From assembly GCA_029959085.1 (NCBI GenBank), contig JARWIR010000027.1, forward strand, positions 558,001 to 622,000: a stretch of DNA of 64,000 nucleotides, read 5' to 3'. The notes below the pieces were generated by a model, which ran no database searches, was not told where the DNA came from, and was given only the letters and a program-made list of their open reading frames with translations. The stretch's first letter is position 1. Each line of letters begins with the position of its first letter. The translations under genes were made by a program, and so were the position numbers. Below, piece by piece: positions 51,740 through 64,000 of the stretch. Source of the DNA: Nemophila menziesii (Eukaryota > Streptophyta > Magnoliopsida > Boraginales > Hydrophyllaceae).

Positions 51740-51912
51740 ATGGAAGAGAAAACGCAAGGCTATACTTAGCAAACTTGCAAATTACTTTAGAAAATGAAAG
51801 GCTAAGAAAGTTAGCCAAACAGCTCACTGGAGAGAAGCGGCACCTGGAAGCAATGGTTGCTAGCTCATCCTCAAAGAAAAATGAAGTGAATCCCAAAAAG
51901 ACTGAGAAATGA
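51740..51912 (+). pseudogene. ZPR: LITTLE ZIPPER-type gene with codon-3 frameshift
   Basis: Same one-base deletion as the copies at 3086 and 47756. The zipper frame is otherwise open, with Ala16 to Thr. The alternative upstream ATG (MNRIWNIK) plus the intact GTATGT donor would give an in-frame product of about 70 residues. The short 53 bp intron this needs is below the usual plant minimum, so the product is doubtful. Main intron 51631-51723, TATA box 51569-51576. Confidence 0.6.
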
Positions 51913-52085
51913 AGTATTTTTTTTGCTTGGAGAAATGAAGTATTTGATCCCATCATGTTTTTCTTATTATTTAATAAATGTGTGTTTGTTTGATTACCCA
52001 CAAGAGTTTATTTGATGAATAGCTTTGAGACAGTAAATGTAATGGTGTGATGTGTGTTTGTTGTTTGAATAATTGAATCTGCCTT

Positions 52086-52549
52086 TTAGCAATCTATTTT
52101 TAGTTTTTTATCTACGCTTGAGAACATTTCATAAAACGCCTTAAAGTAGTTGTAAGCAATCTCCACATCTTCCTTCCCACAAATCTCTCTCACACTGCAA
52201 TTAAACAAAAACAAGTAAAGATCTTGAGAGTAATTGAGAAATCAAACTCGATAATAAAATTAAAAAAAAAATATATGTACCAACCTGTGCATAGATAGTT
52301 GAGGAATACCACAATCAACAGTACGAATTCCAACTCCAGAAGCAAGAATTGGACCAATAGTGGACCCACACCCCATATCATTTCTTACCACAAAGTCCTA
52401 TAAAAAAACAGAGTCTTCATTTCTTCCTCTTATATGAAGAAAATATAATAATATTTAATTACCTGAACTGGAAGATTATGAATTGTTGCAATTTCCTTAA
52501 AAAGAAAAGCAGTAATACCACTAGTAGCATATCGTTGATTAGCATAATG
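52086..52549 (-). pseudogene. Aspartyl aminopeptidase fragment
   Basis: Frame open; PQLSMHS form; Asn to Tyr in the HNANQRY motif (HYANQRY), shared with the next copy. One base is added in the first intron. Confidence 0.78.
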
Positions 52550-55500
52550 TTCAAAAATTTGTTCTACTGTCGAGCAAATTGGGGTGTTTTTTAACATTGG
52601 TGTAAATTAATTTGAATGTTTTTTTCATTTTTGATCAAATTTATAATTAATTATATTGAGAAAATTAGGTAGATTTTTCCTATATATATTTTACAGAATA
52701 TCGAAATATACACCAACACCACAAGAGATGTTTTTGCACTTAATTTGTTAGACCATCTATTCATAGTGGTTGGAGTATGTATGGAGAGTAGGGAAATAGA
52801 TGTAAGAGAAATTAAATTAGGTTGTAAGACTTGTTTGACACCTATTGGAGAAAGCATATTTTCAACATCATATATGGTAGTCTACCATACATTCTTTTTA
52901 TTTTATCTCCTTGTGGTTTACATATGTGAACGTATTTTTATTTAGGTTGAAGAAATACATCATATCTTTTGTGGTCTTAGAAAATATGTGTATAAACTCA
53001 TGATATTTTAAAAGTGTACAATGTCACCTTATGTTATTAGAATAGTACACACAGCCTATGAATTAAATGTTTATCTATTTGAATTATTTATTACATTTAT
53101 TTTATATTTTTTGTGTTCATGTCCCCTTGGTTAATGGTTGTTCTTTTTGTTAATTCTTGTAGTCAAATTTTAATTTTAATTATATTTAATTTATTTTGAT
53201 TATTACAGAATATGCTTCCTGGGATATCTTGCAATAGACTATTACCAAATTCCAGACAATGGTGACAAATTCAAGATACAAATTAATAGTGTAATTCAAT
53301 TCTATTTCATATTTTAAACATGAATATTACACTTTTATTTGTTGTTGTCTATTCTTTTTTTATGAACTAAATCATTTGTAGCTTGAGAAATGGATAATGT
53401 ATGAACCCTACATTTGGATTATGATGTTTCATTGTGTTTTGGGATATTACTATTCAAATGAATTGATTTAGCATTATTATGTATTTATGATTTCTTCAGC
53501 CCTTATGAAGATAAAGTTGTAGGTGGTATTAGTAGACTAGACTGTCATCCGGGAGGGGGAGAGGGGGAGATCGGATTATAGAAAATAATATATAATCATT
53601 CGGTGTGTGTTATTGAGTTAGGAGGTCTTGACTAACCGGATAGTCAATTAATTTAGAATTAATTACGTTTGAAAGTTTTGTAGGGGTCACTCTGGAGAGG
53701 TCCATAGAATTGTAGGAAATCCCTCTCTACCTGGGATGGAATTAAGGGATTTTAGAGTTTCGACTATTGCTAAAATAACAATTTACCATGATATCCATAA
53801 AAGGGTAAATTCATAATTAGTGGAAATTAGTAGCGACTCTCAAACTATCTTCTTATCTATATTCTCGTGTTGACTAGTATGTCCTTTGGTTAAAAATACA
53901 TTACTAATCATATATTATTTATTTTGACTTTAATCCTTACTTTTGAGAAACAATAAATATATTTTATGTTTTAGTTAACTGTAATTTGTCCCCTCTACAC
54001 TTCCTGGAAAGACAAAAGAATTAACCTCCTAGTGCATATGGAGAACGATATTCCTAGTAATTATTTGTTACTTGTTAACGACTCATTCACTTGTGGGTAG
54101 TAGCTCCCCTAGGTGTTGATTTACCTATCACACTCTAGGGGACAACAAAGGTAAATACACATTGTAACGATTTTGTCCCTATACTAACGACATGTAGAGA
54201 AACGACATGTAATACACTACCACAATGATACTGAATCTATAGTTGCATCCTTATCTTCCAACATTTGACAATCTGGAATCTATCATATTTAGAAAATATG
54301 TACTTGGCGAACCCTATAGGATATAAGTTAATTTATTTTTCTTGCAATACACTTAACACTCTAGTTCACTACTCTTATAAGCTTCATTTCATGACATCCA
54401 ATTTAGATAATTTTACAGTTAACTTAAACAATGTTTCATCAAAAGCATCCTCAATGGTGATATTAGCAATTTTTTTTTGTGGTAGTCACTACTAGCTCTA
54501 AAAGACCTTGAAGGATTTTAAAAGTTATCTATGCTCGAACATTTTTATGAATGATATTTTGTTTTATTTATAACAACACTTATTTTAGTAAGAATAAGGG
54601 TAAAACTCATAAGCCATACTTTTCAGAATGCATTTCATCAATGAATGTCGTAACACTACATTGTAATTCATCATAATTTAACTTTGACAAAAATAAACAT
54701 TTAACTAGCATCACAATGTCACCATCCTCTATTATTGGTAAATTCAAGGATATTTTAATAGATAAATTATCTTAGATTACTGTAAGAAGTCGAGTACATC
54801 TATTGAACAATTAACTATTTAAAAACTAAGTTTTTAAACAATTTGATTAAGTAGTAATAAATTAAAATATTAATTTTTAATTTTTTGCATAGGTAATGTT
54901 CAATTTATAAACAATAATATATAAAGACAATTAGGGGATTAAAACTTTATCGAACAAATATCAAAAGTATACAGTAGAAATAATTTTATTCATAGAAGTT
55001 AAATATAAAACTTTATCAGAAAATATATGATAAGAAAAAAATAATTTCATGTTACTTATTAAAATTATAATTTTAAACTATAATTAAAATATTAATACAA
55101 TTTAGGGTCCACACTAATTTCACAAACACAATAAAAAATAAACTACCCATTAAACCCTAATGTTGCCGCCTTTTCCTATACATATACATACATCTTCGTC
55201 CACTCTTAGTTTCAAACCTACTGTCAGCCTCCTCTTGATATTCCTTTTTTCGTCACTTTTACTATCTAACTCTAATGTCTAAATATTCGTTATCTTCTAA
55301 TTTCAATCTTCTCTAATCGGAATTCATTTCTTCCATCCATTCTACTTTTTTTCAATTTCTCTGTAGTATCTCCCTCTTCTTCCTTAATTATGATATTATC
55401 CTCAACTATTGTCTCCATCTAGATCTGCAGTCTTCTGTCTAAATACTATTTTTACATGCTAGTATCTTAGATCGTTGGCCATATCATTTCAATTTATAAA

Positions 55501-55720
55501 TCTAAGGTACTTTTTTAATTTAAAAATTTGTTCTACCAATGTGAATTAGTATAAATAGAGTAAATCACCTTCCTCATTTGCTCATTTTGTAGTGTAAATC
55601 ATTTAAAAGAGGTGAGATAGCAAATCTATGAATAGAATTATGAATATAAAGGTATGTATACTAGTCTAAAACAAGTAAACTAACATTTTTTTCATGTCTT
55701 TCAGGAACAAGAAGAAAGAG

Positions 55721-55894
55721 ATGGAAAGAGAAAACGCAAGGCTATACTTAGCAAACTTGCAAATTGCTTTAGAAAATGAAAGGCTAAGAAAGTTAGCCAA
55801 ACAGCTCACTAGAGAGAAGCGGCACCGGGAAACAATGGTTGCTAGCTCATCCTCAAAGAAAAATGAAGTAAATCCCAAAAAGACTGAGAAATGA
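55721..55894 (+). CDS. ZPR: LITTLE ZIPPER-type microprotein, most diverged intact copy
   Basis: Intact 57-codon frame. Gly31 to Arg, Leu36 to Arg and Ala38 to Thr (LTREKRHRETM). Leu36 is the last heptad position, so this copy has a shortened zipper of four heptads and may bind partners less well. Intron 55612-55704, TATA box 55550-55557. Confidence 0.78.
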   Translation: MERENARLYLANLQIALENERLRKLAKQLTREKRHRETMVASSSSKKNEVNPKKTEK

Positions 55895-56067
55895 AGTATT
55901 TTATTTGCTTGGAGAAATGAAGTATTTGATCCTATCATGTTTTTCTTATTATTTAATAAATGTGTGTTTGTTTGATTACCCACAAGAGTTTATTTGATGA
56001 ATAGCTTTGAGACAGTAAATGTAATGGTGTGATGTCTGTTTGTTGTTTGAATAATTGAACCTGCCTT

Positions 56068-56530
56068 TTAGCAATCTATTTTTAGTTTTTTATCTACGCT
56101 TGAGAACATTTCATAAAATTCCTTAAAGTAGTTGTAAGCAATCTCCACATCTTCCTTCCCACAAATCTCTCTCACACTACAATTAAACAAAAACAAGTAA
56201 AGATCTTGAGAGTAATTGAGAAATCAAACTCGATAATAAAATTAAAAAAAATATATATGTACCAACCTGTGCATAAATAGTTGAGGAATACCACAATCAA
56301 CAGTACGAATTCCAACTCCAGAAGCAAGAATTGGACCAATAGTGGACCCACACCCCATATCATTTCTTACCACAAAGTCCTATAAAAAAACGAGTCTTCA
56401 TTTCTGCCTCTTATATGAAAAAAATATAATAATATTTAATTACCTGAACTGGAAGATTATGAATTGTTGCAATTTCCTTAAAAGGAAAAGCAGTAATACC
56501 ACTAGTGGCATATCGTTGATTAGCATAATG
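56068..56530 (-). pseudogene. Aspartyl aminopeptidase fragment
   Basis: Frame open. Leu to Pro in AFLFKE and Ala to Glu in YFKAF, both at positions usually conserved; PQLSM form with the preceding Cys-Gly-Ile kept; HYANQRY as in the previous copy. Confidence 0.78.
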
Positions 56531-59500
56531 TTCAAAAATTTGTTCTACTGTCGAGCAAATTGGGGTGTTTTTTAACATTGGTGTAAATTAATTTGAATGT
56601 TTTTTTCATTTTTGATCAAATTTATAATTAATTATATTGAGAAAATTAGGTAGATTTTTCCTATATATATTTTACAGAATATCGAAATATACACCAACAC
56701 CACAAGAGATGTTTTTGCACTTAATTTGTTAGACCATCTATTCATAGTGGTTGGAGTATGTATGGAGAGTAGGGAAATAGATGTAAGAGAAATTAAATTA
56801 GGTTGTAAGACTTGTTTGACACCTATTGGAGAAAGCATATTTTCAAACATCATATATGGTAGTCTACCATACATTCTTTTTATTTTATCTCCTTGTGGTT
56901 TACATATGTAAACGTATATTTATTTAGGTTGAAGAAATACATCATATCTTTTGTGGTCTTAGAAAATATGTGTATAAACTCATGTTATTTTAAAAGTGTA
57001 CAATGTCACCTTATGTTATTAGAATAGTACACACAGCCTATGAATTAAATGTTTATATTTTTTGTGTTCATGTCCCCTTTGTTAATGGTTGTTCTTTTTG
57101 TTAATTATTATAGTCAAATTTTAATTTTAATTATATTTAATTTATTTTGATTATTACAGAATATGCTTCCTGGGATATCTTGCAATAGACTATTACCAAT
57201 TCCAGACAATGGTGACAAATTCAAGATACAAATTAATAGTGTAATCCAATTCTATTTCATATTTTAAACATGAATATTACACTTTTATATGTTGTTGTCT
57301 ATTATTTTTTTATGAACTAAATCATTTGTAGCTAGAGAAATGGATAATGTATGAACCCTACATTTGGATTATGATGTTTCATTGTGTTTTGGGATATTAC
57401 TATTCAAATGAATTGATTTAGCATTCATTATGTATTTATGATTTCTTCAGCCCTTTATGAAGATAAAGTTGTAAGTGGTATTAGTAGTCTAGACTGTCAT
57501 CCGGGAGGGGGAGAGCGGGAGATCGGATTATAGAAAATAATATATATAATCATTCGGTGTGTGTTATTGAGTTAGGAGGTCTTGACTAACCGGATAGTCA
57601 ATTAATTTAGATTTAATTACGTTTGAAAGTTTTGTAGGGGTCACTCGGGAGAGGTCCATAGAATTGTAGGATAACCCTCTATCTATCTGGGATGGAATTA
57701 AGGGATTTTAGAGTTTCGACTATTGCTAAAATAACAATTTACCATGATATCCATAAATGGGTAAATTCATAATTAGTGGAAATTAGTAGCGACTCTCAAA
57801 CTATCTTCTTATCTATATTCTCGTGTTGACTAGTATGTCCTTTGGTTAAAAATACATTACTAATCATATATTATTTATTTTGACTTTAATCCTTACTTTT
57901 GAGAAACAAAAAATATATTTTATGTTTTAGTTAACTGTAATTTGTCCCCTCTACGCTTCCTGGAAAGACAAAAGAATTAACCTCCTAGTGCATATGGAGA
58001 ACGATATTCCTAGTAATTATTTGTTACTTGTTAACGACTCATTCACTTGTGGGTAGTAGCTCCCCTAGGTGTTGATTTACCTATCACACTCTAGGGGACA
58101 ACAAAGGTAAATACACATTGTAACGATTTTGTCCCTATACTAACGACATGTAGAGAAACGACATGTAATACACTACCACAATGATACTGAATCTATAGTT
58201 GCATCCTTATCTTCAAACCTTTGACAATCTGGAATCTATCATATTTAGAAAATATGTACTTGGCGAACCCTATAGGATATAAGTTAATGTATTTTTCTTG
58301 CAATACACTTAATACTCTAGTTCACTACTCTTATAAGCTTCATTTCATGACATCCAATTTAGATAATTTTACAGTTAACTTTAACAATGTTTCATCAAAA
58401 GCATCCTCAATGGTGATATTAGCAATTTTTTTTTGTGGTAGTCACTACTAGCTCTAAAAGACCTTGAAGGATTTTAAAAGTTATCTATGCTCGACCATTT
58501 TTATGAATGATATTTTGTTTTATTTATAACAACACTTATTTTAGTAAGAATAAGGGTAAAACTCATAAGCCATACTTTTCAGAATGCAATTCATCAATGA
58601 ATGTCGTAACACTACATTATAATTCATCATAATTTAACTTTGACAAAAATAAACATTTAACTAGCATCACAATGTCACCATCCTCTATTATTGGTAAATT
58701 CAAGGATATTTTAATAGATAAATTATCTTAGATTACAGTAAGAAGTCGAGTACATCTATTGAACAATTAACTATTTAAAAACTAAGTTTTTAAACAATTT
58801 GATTAAGTAGTAATAAATTAAAATATTAATTTTTAATTTTTTGCATAGGTAGTGTTCAATTTATAAACAATAACATATAAAGACAGTTAGTGGATTAAAA
58901 CTTTAACAAACAAATATCAAAAGTATACAGTAGAAACAATTTTATTCATAGAAGTTAAATATAAAACTTTATTAGAAAATATATAATAAGAAAAAAACAA
59001 TTTCATGTTATTTATTAAAATTATAATTTTAAACTATAATTAAAATATTAATACAATTTAAGGTCCACACTAATTTCACAAACACAATAAAAAATAAACT
59101 ACCCATTCAAACCTACTGTCAGCCTCCTCTTGATATTCCTTTTTTCGTCACATTTACTATCTAACTCTAATGTCTAAATATTCGTTATCTTCTAATTTCA
59201 ATCTTCTCTAATCGGAATTCATTTCTTCCATCCAATCTACTTTTTTTCAATTTCTCTGTAGTATCTCCCTCTTCTTCCTTAATTATGATATTATCTTCAA
59301 CTATTGTCTCCATCTAGATCTGCAGTCTTCTGTCTAAATACTATTTTTACATGCTAGTATCTTAGATCGTTGGCCATATCATTTCAATTTATAAATCTAA
59401 GGTATTTTTTTAATTTAAAAATTTGTTCTACCAATGTGAATTAGTATAAATAGAGTAAATCACCTTCCTCATTTGCTCATTTTGTAGCGTAAATCATTTA

Positions 59501-59615
59501 AAAGAGGTGAGATAGCAAATCTATGAATAGATTTTGGAATATAAAGGTATGTATACTAGTCTAAAACAAGTAAACTAACATTATTTTCTTGTCTTTCAGG
59601 AACAAGAAGAAAGAG

Positions 59616-59789
59616 ATGGAAAGAGAAAACGCAAGGCTATACTTAGCAAACTTGCAAATTGCTTTAGAAAATGAAAGGCTAAGAAAGTTAGCCAAACAGC
59701 TCACTAGAGAGAAGCGGCACCTGGAAGCAATGGTTGCTAGCACATCCTCAAAGAAAAATGAAGTGAATCCCAAAAAGACTGAGAAATGA
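59616..59789 (+). CDS. ZPR: LITTLE ZIPPER-type microprotein (LTREK)
   Basis: Intact 57-codon frame with Gly31 to Arg and one Ser to Thr in the tail. All five heptad residues are kept. It sits downstream of the unit that lost its telo-box, so it is a natural test of whether that block matters for expression. Intron 59507-59599, TATA box 59445-59452. Confidence 0.83.
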   Translation: MERENARLYLANLQIALENERLRKLAKQLTREKRHLEAMVASTSSKKNEVNPKKTEK

Positions 59790-59962
59790 AGTATTTGTTT
59801 TGCTTGGAGAAATGAAGTATTTGATCCCATCATGTTTTTCTTATTATTTAATAAATGTGTGTTTGTTTGATTACCCACAAGAGTTTATTTGATGAATAGC
59901 TTTGAGACAGTAAATGTAATGGTGTGATGTGTGTTTGTTGATTGAATAATTGAATCTGCCTT

Positions 59963-60425
59963 TTAGCAATCTATTTTTAGTTTTTTATCTACGCTTGAGA
60001 ACATTTCATAAAACGCCTTAAAGTAGTTGTAAGCAATCTCCACATCTTCCTTCCCACAAATCTCTCTCACACTGCAATTAAACAAAAACAAGTAAAGATC
60101 TTGAGAGTAATTGAGAAATCAAACTCGATAATAAAATTAAAAAAAATATATATGTTCCAACCTGTGCATAGATTGTTGAGGAATACCACAATCAACAGTA
60201 CGAATTCCAACTCTAGAAGCAAGAATTGGACCAATAGTGGACCCACACCCCATATCATTTCTTACCACAAAGTCCTATAAAAAAACGAGTCTTCATTTCT
60301 GCCTCTTATATGAAGAAAATATAATAATATTTAATTACCTGAACTGGAAGATTATGAATTGTTGCAATTTTCTTAAAAAGAAAAGCAGTAATACCACTAG
60401 TGGCATATCGTTGATTAGCATTATG
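59963..60425 (-). pseudogene. Aspartyl aminopeptidase fragment
   Basis: Frame open, reference type; Gly to Arg in ASGVG. Confidence 0.78.
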
Positions 60426-63400
60426 TTCAAAAATTTGTTCTACTGTCGAGCAAATTGGGGTGTTTTTTCACATTGGTGTAAATTAATTTGAATGTTATTT
60501 TCATTTTTGATCAAATTTATAATTAATTATATTGAGAAAATTAGGTAGATTTTTCCTATATATATTTTACAGAATATCGAAATATACACCAACACCACAA
60601 GAGATGTTTTTGCACTTGATTTGTTAGACCATCTATTCATAGTGGTTGGAGTATGTATGGAGAGTAGGGAAATAGATGTAAGAGAAATTAAATTAGGTTG
60701 TAAGACTTGTTTGACACCTATTGGAGAAAGCATATTTTCAAACATCATATATAATAGTCTACCATACATTCTTTTTATTTTATCTCCTTGTGGTTTACAT
60801 ATGTGAACGTATTTTTATTTAGGTTGAAGAAATACATCATATCTTTTGTGGTCTTAGAAAATATGTGTATAAACTCATGATATTTTAAAAGTGTACAATG
60901 TCACCTTATTTTATTAGAATAGTACACACAGCCTATGAATTAAATGTTTATCTATTTAAATTATTTATTACATTTATTTTATGTTTTTTGTGTTCATGTC
61001 CCCTTGGTAAATGGTTGTTCTTTTTGTTAATTCTTATATTCAAATTTTAATTTTAATTATATTTAATTTATTTTGATTATTACAGAATATGCTTCCTGGG
61101 ATATCTTGCAATAGACTATTACCAAATTCCAGACAATGGTGACAAATTCAAGATACAAATTAATAGTGTATTCCAATTCTATTTCATATTTTAAACATGA
61201 ATATTACACTTTTATTTGTTGTTGTCTATTATTTTTTTATGAACTAAATCATTTGTAGCTAGAGAAATAGATAATGTATGAACCCTACATTTGGATTATG
61301 ATGTTTCATTGTGTTTTTGGATATTACTATTCAAATGAATTGATTTAGCATTCATTATGTATTTATGATTTCTTCAGCCCTTATGAAGATAAAGTTGTAG
61401 GTGGTATTAGTAGACTAGACTGTCATCCGGGAGGGGGAGAGGGGGAGATCTGATTATAGAAAATAATATATAATCATTCGGTGTGTGTTATTGAGTTAAG
61501 AGGTCTTAACTAACCGGATAGTCAATTAATTTAGAATTAATTACGTTTGAAAGTTTTGTAGGGTCACTCGGGAGAGGTCCATAGAATTGTAGGATAACCC
61601 TCTATCTACCTGGGATGGAATTAAGGGATTTTAGAGTTTCTACTATTGCTAAAATAACAATTTACCATGATATCCATAAATGGGTAAATTCATAATTAGT
61701 GGAAATTAGTAGCGACTCTCAAACTATCTTCTTATCTATATTCTCGTGTTGACTAGTATGTCCTTTGGTTAAAAATACATTACTAATCATATATTATTTA
61801 TTTTGACTTTAATCCTTACTTTTGAGAAACAAAAAATATATTTTATGTTTTAGTTAACTGTAATTTGTCCCCTCTACGCTTCCTGGAAAGACAAAAGAAT
61901 TAACCTCCTAGTGCATATGGAGAACGATATTCCTAGTAATTATTTGTTCCTTGTTAACGACTCATTCACTGGTGGTAGTAGCTCCCTTAGGTGTTGATTT
62001 ACCTATCACACTCTAGGGGACAACAAAGGTAAATACACATTGTAACGATTTTGTCCCTATACTAACGACATGTAGAGAAACGACATGTAATACACTACCA
62101 CAATGATACTGAATGTATAGTTGCATCCTTATCTTCAAACCTTTGACAATCTGGAATCTATCATATTTAGAAAATATGTACTTGGCGAACCCTATAGGAT
62201 ATAAGTTAATGTATTTTTCTTGCAATACACTTAACACTCTAGTTCACTACTCTTATAAGCTTCATTTCATGACATCCAATTTAGATAATCTTACAGTTAA
62301 CTTTAACAATGTTTTATCAGAAGCATCCTCAATGGTGATATTAGCAATTTTTTTTGTGGTAGTCACTACTAGCTCTAAAAGACCTTGAAGGATTTTAAAA
62401 GTTATCTATGCTCGAACATTTTTATGAATGATATTTTGTTTTATTTATCACAACACTTATTTTAGTAAGAATAAGGGTAATACTCATAAGCCATACTTTT
62501 CAGAATGCAATTCATCAATGAATGTCGTAACACTACATTATAATTCATCAAAATTTAACATTGACAAAAATAAACATTTAACTAGCATCACAATGTCACC
62601 ATCCTCTATTATTGGTAAATTCAAGGATATTTTAATAGATAAATTATCTTAGATTACTGTAAGAAGTCGAGTACATCTATTGAACAATTAACTATTTAAA
62701 AATTAAGTTTTTAAACAATTTGATTAAGTAGTAATAAATTAAAATATTAATTTTTAATTTTTTGCATAGGTAATGTTCAATTTATAAACAATAACATATA
62801 AAGACAATTAGGGGATTAAAACTTTATCGAACAAATATCAAAAGTATACAGTAGAAACAATTTTATTCATAGAAGTTAAATATAAAACTTTATTAGAAAA
62901 TATATAATAAGAAAAAAATAATTTCATGTTATTTATTAAAATTATAATTTTAAACTATAATTAAAATATTAATACAATTTAGGGTCCACACTAATTTTAC
63001 AAACACAATAAAAAATAAACTACCCATTAAACCCTAATGTTGCCGCCTTTTCCTATACATATACATACATCTTCTTCCACTCTTAGTTTCAAACCTACTG
63101 TCAGCCTCCTCTTGATATTCCTTTTTTCGTCACTTTTTCTATCTAACTCTAATGTCTAAATATTCGTTATCTTCTAATTTCAATCTTCTCTAATCGGAAT
63201 TCATTTCTTCCATCCAATCTACTTTTTTTCAATTTCTCTGTAGTATCTCCCTCTTCTTCCTTAATTATGATATTATCCTCAACTATTGTCTCCATCTAGA
63301 TCTGCAGTCTTCTGTCTAAATACTATTTTTACATGCTAGTATCTTAGATCGTTGGCCATATCATTTCAGTTTATAAATCTAAGGTACTTTTTTAATTTAA

Positions 63401-63597
63401 AAATTTGTTCTACCAATGTGAATTAGTATAAATAGAGTAAATCACCTTCCTCATTTGCTCATTTTGTAGTGTAAATCATTTAAAGGAGGTGAGATAGCAA
63501 ATCTATGAATAGAATTTGGAATATAAAGGTATGTATACTAGTCTAAAACAAGTAAACTAACATTTTTTTCTTGTCTTTCAGGAACAAGAAGAGAGAG

Positions 63598-63771
63598 ATG
63601 GAAAGAGAAAACGCAAGGCTATACTTAGCAAACTTGCATATTGCTTTAGAAAATGAAAGGCTAAGAAAGTTAGCCAAACAACTCACTGGAGAGAAGCGGC
63701 ACCTGGAAGCAATGGTTGCTAGCTCATCCTCAAAGAAAAATGAAGTGAATCCCAAAACGACTGAGAAATGA
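63598..63771 (+). CDS. ZPR: LITTLE ZIPPER-type microprotein (LHIAL, KTTEK)
   Basis: Intact 57-codon frame, protein identical to the copies at 31818, 35800 and 39782 although more than 23 kb from the nearest. This fits recent sequence transfer between units. Intron 63489-63581, TATA box 63427-63434. Confidence 0.85.
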   Translation: MERENARLYLANLHIALENERLRKLAKQLTGEKRHLEAMVASSSSKKNEVNPKTTEK

Positions 63772-63944
63772 AGTATTTTTTTTGCTTGGAGAAATGAAGT
63801 ATTTGATCCCATCATGTTTTTCTTATTATTTAATAAATGTGTGTTTGTTTGATTACCCACAAGAGTTTATTTGATGAATAGCTTTGAGACAGTAAATGTA
63901 ATGGTGTGATGTGTGTTTGTTGTTTGAATAATTGAATCTGCCTT

Positions 63945-64000
63945 TTAGCAATCTATTTTTAGTTTTTTATCTACGCTTGAGAACATTTCATAAAACGCAT
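63945..64000 (-). pseudogene. Aspartyl aminopeptidase fragment, cut by window end
   Basis: Only the last 18 or so codons and the stop are visible; the final bases show the FNAF variant of the 31818 subgroup. Confidence 0.7.

Larger units (their letters stand above)
48647..52631 (+). repeat. Tandem 4-kb unit, start 48647
   Basis: 3985 bp. With the next unit it shares GAATCTATAG (near 50255) and CTCTGGAGAGG (near 49708). Confidence 0.95.
52632..56612 (+). repeat. Tandem 4-kb unit, start 52632
   Basis: 3981 bp. Confidence 0.95.
56613..60507 (+). repeat. Tandem 4-kb unit, start 56613 (short)
   Basis: 3895 bp. It lacks about 80 bp at 59107/59108, which removes the telo-box and the pyrimidine-rich start of the leader-like block (ACCCATTCAAACCTACTG), plus a small piece near 57055. 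Confidence 0.95.
60508..64000 (+). repeat. Tandem 4-kb unit, start 60508, cut by window end (chimeric)
   Basis: 3493 bp visible. The first 2.1 kb carries variants otherwise seen only in the truncated unit at 7953 (TCTTAACTAACC, ACTGGTGGTAGTAGC, TTTAACATTGAC), and the rest carries variants of the 28726-40672 subgroup. Confidence 0.95.

Noticed and set aside
1..64000. CRISPR array or bacterial operon
   Set aside because: The repeat unit is 4 kb with spliced plant-type genes; there are no short direct repeats with unique spacers and no Shine-Dalgarno-led operons. GGAGG before the zipper is part of the splice donor context.
1..64000. Array as pure assembly artefact
   Set aside because: Units differ by many private substitutions and indels and the interruption is complex, so simple duplication of one contig is unlikely, although exact copy number needs long-read confirmation.

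Overview
The window is AT-rich nuclear DNA of a flowering plant, most likely a eudicot. Three things point there: short AT-rich introns with GT..AG borders, TATA boxes of the form TATAAATA, and fragments of plant gene and transposon families (LITTLE ZIPPER, plant-type aspartyl aminopeptidase, a plastid ribosome-hibernation factor, Mutator-like and CACTA-like elements). No bacterial gene, rRNA, tRNA or CRISPR array was seen.

Layout. A head-to-tail tandem array of a unit of about 3.98 kb fills 1-10436 and 20236-64000. Using the conserved TGATCAAATTTATAATT string as an arbitrary start, units begin at 1, 3977, 7953 (cut at 10436), then a partial unit at 20236, then 20737, 24743, 28726, 32709, 36691, 40673, 44658, 48647, 52632, 56613 and 60508 (cut by the window end). 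Each complete unit carries about 2.4 kb of non-coding DNA, a leader-like block with a telo-box, one small gene for a LITTLE ZIPPER-type leucine-zipper microprotein (+ strand, own TATA box, 93-96 bp 5' UTR intron, 57 codons), and, tail to tail with it, the last three exons of a minus-strand aspartyl aminopeptidase (family M18) gene. Thirteen zipper copies are visible. Nine are intact as 57-codon reading frames, three share a one-base deletion at codon 3 (one of these also has a nonsense mutation), and one has lost its ATG.

The array is interrupted at 10437-20235 by nested mobile and older DNA: a MITE-like element; a gene-bearing segment ending in CACTA-type terminal and subterminal repeats and carrying a decayed piece of a PSRP1/HPF-type plastid factor; a 1.25 kb duplicated segment; an unrecognised stretch; a strongly diverged repeat unit that lacks the zipper/aminopeptidase cassette; and a 1540 bp Mutator-like element with a perfect 10 bp target-site duplication that holds the 3' end of a MULE transposase gene.

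How it could work together. LITTLE ZIPPER proteins are known in plants to pair with the zipper of class III HD-ZIP transcription factors and block DNA binding. A 13-copy array of such microprotein genes, with most frames kept open, could act as a dosage amplifier of a negative regulator. It could equally be a passively amplified repeat that captured one gene. The sequence alone does not settle which; the tests are given in the findings.
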